Assembly (NCBI RefSeq): GCF_040706535.1
Contig: NZ_JAPDRJ010000001.1
Location: 1,984,001 to 2,048,000, forward strand
Origin: Lentisalinibacter orientalis
GTDB taxonomy: Bacteria; Pseudomonadota; Gammaproteobacteria; Steroidobacterales; Woeseiaceae
DNA length: 64,000 nucleotides
Direction of reading: 5' to 3'
Numbering within the stretch: the first letter of the stretch is position 1; every line of letters starts with the position of its first letter. This document shows positions 60,163 through 64,000 of this stretch, one piece after another. A program made the translations under genes and the position numbers. The notes below the pieces were generated by a model. It worked only from the letters and a program-made list of their open reading frames with translations, searched no databases and had not been told where the DNA came from.

Positions 60163-60846
60163 CTATTCAATTCGCTCGATAGCTGTCGCGACGTTATCTT
60201 GGTAATAGCTCAGCAAGGCTTCCAGATCATTAACCGCGCACTGTACGTACTCTGCTGTCACACTGATTTGGCCATCTGAGACGCGGACTCCGTCACACTT
60301 CTCAATTGCCCGCCTCCGCTGTCGATTGAGACCAAGAGTGCTTCCGTTGTCATGGACAATCGCATTACGTAGGTTTATCAGTCTGATGATCGGCTTCCAA
60401 AGACGCTTCGGCCTCGCAAATCGCCCATAAGCCTCCAAGTAGAGTCTTGTTCTCTCCCATTTCTGACCTGCAAGGTTTCTTACCTCGAAAAGTACGGAAT
60501 CTTCAGGCAAGACCGCCTTTAGGCGGCTGCAGGCAGCCTCAAGGGCCGATTCCAAAAGTGATACTAAATAAATGACGTCTGAGTATCGAATGCGCTTGTA
60601 GAAGTAGTCGATCGCAATCATGCCGCTGTCGTTTATGACTTCGACGTTGAGATTTGACTGCTGTCCAATGTACGCAAGTTCCGTCTTGCGCATCTTCTCG
60701 TATAGGGCTTCGGTCTCCTCTATGTGCCATCTAAAAAGGGATAGTTCGTAAAGTGGCAGAAACGAGGTAGCAGCAACTTCCTTGCGGAATTCCTTGTCGA
60801 TTCGATTCTTCAGGTACTCAGGTAGTTCGAGATCATCGTTGTCCAT
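60163..60846 (-). CDS. Alpha-helical protein with HEPN-like Rx4H motif
   Basis: 227 residues, mostly helical. Near the C-terminal third LRNAIVHDNG contains Arg160-Asn-x3-His165, the R[N]xxxH motif of HEPN ribonucleases and related domains, preceded by a helix of the kind expected in that fold (SDVIYLVSLLESALEAAC). No transmembrane segment. It sits directly behind hsdR in opposite orientation. HEPN proteins next to restriction systems often act in phage defence, but no antitoxin partner such as MNT is adjacent. The assignment rests on one motif plus predicted helicity. Confidence 0.55.
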   Translation of the reverse strand: MDNDDLELPEYLKNRIDKEFRKEVAATSFLPLYELSLFRWHIEETEALYEKMRKTELAYIGQQSNLNVEVINDSGMIAIDYFYKRIRYSDVIYLVSLLESALEAACSRLKAVLPEDSVLFEVRNLAGQKWERTRLYLEAYGRFARPKRLWKPIIRLINLRNAIVHDNGSTLGLNRQRRRAIEKCDGVRVSDGQISVTAEYVQCAVNDLEALLSYYQDNVATAIERIE

Positions 60847-60927
60847 GACTCAGTTCGCATCCGCCAATTAACTGTAGTACTATTACTCACGAACCACTGA
60901 AAGCGCGAATGCGCCGTAGGTGGTGAG

Positions 60928-60951
60928 AAAGGCGGCCGCGAGGCCGCCTTT
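60928..60951. terminator. Bidirectional hairpin terminator between the HEPN-motif gene and DUF3800 gene
   Basis: Arms AAAGGCGGCC (60928-60937) and GGCCGCCTTT (60942-60951) around GCGA, with further T residues after it on the plus strand (TTGTTT). It lies immediately past the DUF3800 stop codon on the minus strand, so it probably ends that transcript. Confidence 0.75.
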
Positions 60952-60955
60952 TTGT

Positions 60956-61753
60956 TTAGGCCGGATGGTATCGAATTCCAAAATGGTCGTCGCCGGCCGC
61001 GGCCTTGTTGAGGCTTGGTTCGATTGCGGTTAGCCAGCCATCTATTGTCGTGGTAGTCACGAACGGCCTGAGTCGCTTTGGTAGGCTGGCGATTCCCTTC
61101 GAGGTTAGGGCGCGATAGTAGACGACTTGAGCAACGACGTCCGCTAACTGAATGAAGTGTGACTGAGCAGAGCTTTTAGGCAGCGGGTCTTCGATCAGTC
61201 CTACGATCTCCCTACGACGTGAAGTCGCCGCAAATTTGGAGGGTATGTAGTTTATTTGCTGTATACGGCGCGTCGTCTTCCGCATCTTACCCACGCGGCC
61301 CTCGTCCGTGATGACGAGAAAGCGATGCTCCGCATTAGCGCGAGGGTTGAGGTCATTTTCGATTCGCTGCACGGAGAACTTCAGTGCCGTGTCCAGCACC
61401 TCGTACCCTGGATTTATGATCGGAGGTTTGAGGATAGCGACATTAATTATCTTCAGTTCTTGTCGGCCAATGAACTCGCAGAACCTGCTGAAAATTTCAA
61501 TGCGAGTCGCGGGCGTGAATCCAAACCGCGTATAGGGCTTCTTGTTCAGCAAGAAATAGCGCGAGTGCATCTCTAACTTCACGGGAAACCCATAGTCTTC
61601 TTTTAAGCTGCGGCGGAAATCTACTATTGCTTGGTAGATTGCCTGCCAGTTTCTGTAGTCAAGGTACAGAACGCTTAGGACGAACACTGGGGAGGAATAG
61701 CGGGGATAGCCATCATCACCCGCCTCATCGTAGTAAGCGACGGTCATCGTCAT
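60956..61753 (-). CDS. DUF3800 domain protein
   Basis: 265 residues. Starts with the strand VAYYDEAGDDGYPRYSSPVFVLSVLYLD, in which the Asp-Glu-x-Gly-Asp pattern is the DUF3800 hallmark, and ends with QLADVVAQVVYY, the second conserved acidic site. This family is thought to have an RNase H-like fold and is common near restriction and phage-defence genes; its activity is not established. AAGGAG lies ten bases before ATG 61753. Monocistronic, followed by a hairpin terminator. Confidence 0.82.
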   Translation of the reverse strand: MTMTVAYYDEAGDDGYPRYSSPVFVLSVLYLDYRNWQAIYQAIVDFRRSLKEDYGFPVKLEMHSRYFLLNKKPYTRFGFTPATRIEIFSRFCEFIGRQELKIINVAILKPPIINPGYEVLDTALKFSVQRIENDLNPRANAEHRFLVITDEGRVGKMRKTTRRIQQINYIPSKFAATSRRREIVGLIEDPLPKSSAQSHFIQLADVVAQVVYYRALTSKGIASLPKRLRPFVTTTTIDGWLTAIEPSLNKAAAGDDHFGIRYHPA

Positions 61754-62321
61754 GGCCGAAACACTCCTTGTCTGACTGTGACGCTATAGCGGTAGGTTAT
61801 CAGCGAAGATGACCGTTACAAGTGAAGGTGTCCACGGAGCCTAACCGCCGACAGTGATTTCCAACGGAAAACACAGATTGGAAGAGAGACGTTGGCGTTT
61901 GAAATGAATCGTTGCGCTGGGTCTTGTAGTTCGTCCGAGTAGCTGACGACGGCTTCCTAAAGCGGCCCCTGTGCCCCGCTAAGCGACGCTGAAAAGGCCG
62001 CTACTCTGCCATTGGTCCGCCCAGATCGTCCCGGAGGCGGTACAAGGCGCTACAAGGCGGTACAAGACGACTACCTAAGGCCAGCAACGGCGGCCCATGG
62101 TGAGTTTCTAAGGGATGCGCCGCCGGCAATGCGTGTCATCGGCCGCGGCCTCGTTCAAAGGAGGTGAGCGTCAGCGGATCCAACAATTGCCCGACAGGCG
62201 GTCCGAATTGATCGTTTTCTCATGAAATAGGATTTTCCCCCGTTTCTTTTCCTACTAAGCGACTTTATCGTATCTCACTGAACATCTTCAGAGCTCACTG
62301 AACGTTGAAAGGAGATCGCCG
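61754..62321. other. Non-coding stretch with short tandem repeats
   Basis: About 570 bases with no credible gene. It holds a 3 x 10-bp tandem repeat (GGCGGTACAA, GGCGCTACAA, GGCGGTACAA at 62036-62065), the 13-mer AGGATTTTCCCCC at 62229-62241 shared with 51229-51241, and a direct repeat CTCACTGAAC (62275-62284 and 62295-62304) just before the next gene. Probably the regulatory region of the replication/excision module. Confidence 0.6.
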
Positions 62322-62843
62322 ATGAAGAGAAGGTCTGTATCTATAACGTCACCAGATCTGTATCCACTGCTGAATTCGGATGCGAACTGGATATCGCATA
62401 GGGGGCTAGTTTCGGAGCTATTGGCAGAAGTACACGAGCTCAAAGCCCGCAAAGCGGGCCGAAACTACATTGGGCAGCGTTTGCGCGATGCGATCAAGCA
62501 AGGACGAATCGCAGCGAGAGGCGTCCGAGCCCAGAAGGTCCTTTATCGCCCTTCAGTAATCTCCTGGTTGGCCGAAGAATTTCCCACTACGAAATCCTCT
62601 TTGAACGCTGTCTTTTGGGAGGCAAAAGATGTCGAGCCGGTGGAAGGACAAGGGGAAATCGGCGTAGCTACAAGGCCGAGTGAAGTAGCGGCGGCTAAGG
62701 ATATGGAGACGTACTACCAATGGGTCATCCTCGGGTTGAAGAGCAAGATTCGCGAATTGCGCCCAGCAGCGAAGGCTTGGGAGAAGGAGGTGGCGAGAAG
62801 GAGCGCTTTCGGAAAGCAAGGGGGGCGCGGCAAGGCTAAATAA
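62322..62843 (+). CDS. Hypothetical protein of the element's replication module
   Basis: 173 residues, ATG 62322 with AAAGGAG eight bases upstream. The middle part (NYIGQRLRDAIKQGRIAARGV, then VLYRPSVISWLAEEF) may form a small winged-helix-like DNA-binding fold. The C-terminal part is helical and basic, ending GKQGGRGKAK. No family recognised. It precedes an AlpA-type regulator, so a role in control or replication of the element is plausible. Confidence 0.6.
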   Translation: MKRRSVSITSPDLYPLLNSDANWISHRGLVSELLAEVHELKARKAGRNYIGQRLRDAIKQGRIAARGVRAQKVLYRPSVISWLAEEFPTTKSSLNAVFWEAKDVEPVEGQGEIGVATRPSEVAAAKDMETYYQWVILGLKSKIRELRPAAKAWEKEVARRSAFGKQGGRGKAK

Positions 62844-62936
62844 GCAAAACAGAACCCTCGAAAGCCTTGTTGGGGCACCGAGAATTGGAAGATCCTGATT
62901 CCTCTTGAAACCAGATAGATGACGAGAGGTCCGAAA

Positions 62937-63149
62937 ATGGCTCACCGATTCTTGCGACTTCCAGATGTAATGCAGAGGACGGGACTTTCCCGCAGTAGCA
63001 TCTACGCCAAAATTGCCGAGCAAGACTTTCCATCGCCCGTTCGTCTGGGAGCACATGGACGCTCCGTCGCCTGGGTGGAGGCAGAAGTTATCGGCTGGAT
63101 AGAGCAGCAGATTGTGCGGGAGCGACGCGGCCCGATCGCAGGAAGCTGA
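62937..63149 (+). CDS. alpA: AlpA-family excisionase/transcriptional regulator
   Basis: 70 residues. The sequence FLRLPDVMQRTGLSRSSIYAKIAEQDFPSPVRLGAHGRSVAWVEAEVIGWIEQQI is the standard AlpA/MerR-like helix-turn-helix. ATG 62937 with GAGAGGT upstream was chosen over an ATG six codons earlier. AlpA proteins activate integrase or act as excisionases in P4-like elements. Its stop overlaps the next start by one base. Confidence 0.9.
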   Translation: MAHRFLRLPDVMQRTGLSRSSIYAKIAEQDFPSPVRLGAHGRSVAWVEAEVIGWIEQQIVRERRGPIAGS

Positions 63150-63544
63150 TGGTGGGTTCGGTCAGTAGTGCTTTGGTAAGACAATCAGCGATGTTTGGGC
63201 GTGCGCGACGTTTACCTCCACTCCCACCATTCGGGCGAGCCTTCGTCATCGAGAGGCCCTCAGCCGGGCCGTGGGTTGCGTGCGGGCCGCTCGGGTGGGA
63301 GTACGCTAGGCAGAGGCCGTGGCCGGTCATGGTGATGCCCAGCGGCGGCAACCCTCACCGATATAGTTGGCCAGTATCGCATGATAGCGTGCTAATCATC
63401 GAGACCGGCCCGATGAATGATGCCGCACTGCTAAATCTGGCAGGAGCTCTTTACAGGCAGGCTGCACGCTGCGTTGTCTGCTACAGGCTAGAGGCGCGTC
63501 GGCGAGACACTGACGGTCGCTTGTTCGTTGACTGGCCTCGCTAA
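63149..63544 (+). CDS. Hypothetical protein between alpA and the AAA ATPase
   Basis: 131 residues, starting at ATG 63149 within the TGATG overlap with alpA. Basic, Pro/Gly-rich N-terminal half; the C-terminal half (MNDAALLNLAGALYRQAARCVVCYRL) looks helical. No family recognised. The tight overlap and position in a co-directional cluster are the main evidence that it is a real gene. Confidence 0.5.
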   Translation: MVGSVSSALVRQSAMFGRARRLPPLPPFGRAFVIERPSAGPWVACGPLGWEYARQRPWPVMVMPSGGNPHRYSWPVSHDSVLIIETGPMNDAALLNLAGALYRQAARCVVCYRLEARRRDTDGRLFVDWPR

Positions 63545-63554
63545 AGCCGCTCTC

Positions 63555-64000
63555 ATGGCAGCTCCAGCGATAAATCTAAGCCCGCAAAGAGACCAACTCT
63601 TGCTAGGCGAGAATCGACTCCTTCGATTTCGGGATCTACAGTCGATGGCGCGTCCACAATCGCTCATTAGTGGAGTTCTCTACTCAGGGACGGAAACTGT
63701 GCTTTTCGGGCCTCAAGGCGCTGCAAAGACGTTCTTGATCATAGACTGGTGCCTGCACTTGATACATGGCAGGCAATGGATCGGGAGAAAGACGAGACGC
63801 GCACGATGCTTGATTGTGTGTGGCGAGGGAGGCGGTCGGCTGCTTGCCGATCGGATAGAGGCCTGGTTGCACTACTACGGGATAGAGACAGATAAAGATG
63901 TGCAAGCCAACCTGCGTGTGACGGAACATCCCATGCAAATGCTCCTGGATGACAGTTTTGACGAGCTACTTACACTCATTGAAGCTGAAGAGGACCCGTT
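63555..64000 (+). CDS. RepA-like AAA ATPase (partial, runs off the window)
   Basis: The frame is open from ATG 63555 to the last base, 148 codons. Walker A is GPQGAAKTF in the context VLFGPQGAAKTFLIIDWCLH, followed by CLIVCGEGGGRLLADRIEAW, as in the AAA_25/RepA-type helicases of plasmids and integrative elements. The Walker B and C-terminal parts are beyond the window. It starts 10 bases after the preceding gene and probably supports replication of the excised element. Confidence 0.8.
   Translation, partial: MAAPAINLSPQRDQLLLGENRLLRFRDLQSMARPQSLISGVLYSGTETVLFGPQGAAKTFLIIDWCLHLIHGRQWIGRKTRRARCLIVCGEGGGRLLADRIEAWLHYYGIETDKDVQANLRVTEHPMQMLLDDSFDELLTLIEAEEDP

Larger units (their letters stand above)
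48847..64000 (+). mobile_element. Integrative element inserted at tRNA-Ser (distal end outside the window)
   Basis: The element is bounded on the left by the tRNA-Ser 3' end and carries a P4-type integrase, restriction-modification and other defence-type genes, then AlpA and a RepA-like ATPase. From about 50.3 kb the base composition is clearly richer in A/T than the core genes to the left, and long non-coding stretches appear. No second copy of the tRNA 3' end is seen before 64000, so the right boundary is unknown. Confidence 0.82.

Noticed and set aside
62553..63056. Minus-strand 167-codon frame
   Set aside because: Antisense to the 173-residue protein and alpA, which have ribosome sites and, for alpA, a known family.

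Overview
The window is a chromosomal segment of a GC-rich gammaproteobacterium. Gene order supports this: xerD-dsbC, queA-tgt-yajC-secD-secF, rlmN-pilF-rodZ-hisS-yfgM-bamB-der and guaB-guaA are all gammaproteobacterial neighbourhoods. High GC and many GTG/TTG starts would fit Ectothiorhodospiraceae/Chromatiales-like halophiles or their relatives, but the genus cannot be fixed from this sequence alone.

Layout. 1-8.2 kb: the end of ETF-ubiquinone oxidoreductase, then a minus-strand branched-chain amino acid/acyl-CoA catabolic operon (leucine dehydrogenase, isovaleryl-CoA dehydrogenase, thiolase, both methylcrotonyl-CoA carboxylase subunits, a short-chain dehydrogenase). Electrons from the acyl-CoA dehydrogenase would pass through ETF to ETF-QO. 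8.4-14 kb: a seven-gene TonB2/TtpC-type energy-transduction operon with two ExbD genes. 14-20.6 kb: lysophospholipid acyltransferase, xerD, dsbC, 7Fe ferredoxin, a Nudix hydrolase, tRNA-Leu(CAA), and an ECF sigma/membrane protein/PDZ-protein cluster. 20.6-26 kb: queuosine synthesis and the SecDF-YajC translocase accessory complex. 26-29.6 kb: suhB, trmJ and a reduced iron-sulfur cluster (iscS, a degenerate iscU-like gene, iscA). 29.7-38.3 kb: ndk, rlmN, pilF, rodZ, hisS, yfgM, bamB, der and a DUF937 gene. 38.3-48.5 kb: metX, a composite REP/palindrome region, an M23 peptidase, xseA, guaB, guaA, an FMN-dependent lactate dehydrogenase, tadA and mltF.

From 48.8 kb to the end of the window lies an integrative element inserted at the 3' end of tRNA-Ser(CGA). 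It begins with a P4-type tyrosine integrase and is lower in GC than the core. It carries a divergent pair (a five-helix membrane protein and a small XRE/controller-type regulator) separated by a sequence resembling the C-box of restriction-modification controller proteins. It also carries a PD-(D/E)XK nuclease-like gene, a complete type I (IC-like) restriction-modification operon hsdM-hsdS-hsdR, a HEPN-motif protein, a DUF3800 protein and the start of a replication/excision module (AlpA regulator, RepA-like AAA ATPase). The distal end of the element is outside the window.

The observations most worth following up are the C-box promoter that drives a membrane protein instead of a methyltransferase, the IscU-like protein that has lost two of three cluster ligands, the ExbD pair whose membrane segments are nearly identical in DNA while the rest diverged, and the nested REP/inverted-repeat element between metX and the M23 peptidase gene. 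No searches were run: every family assignment here is from reading the translated sequence and from known gene neighbourhoods.
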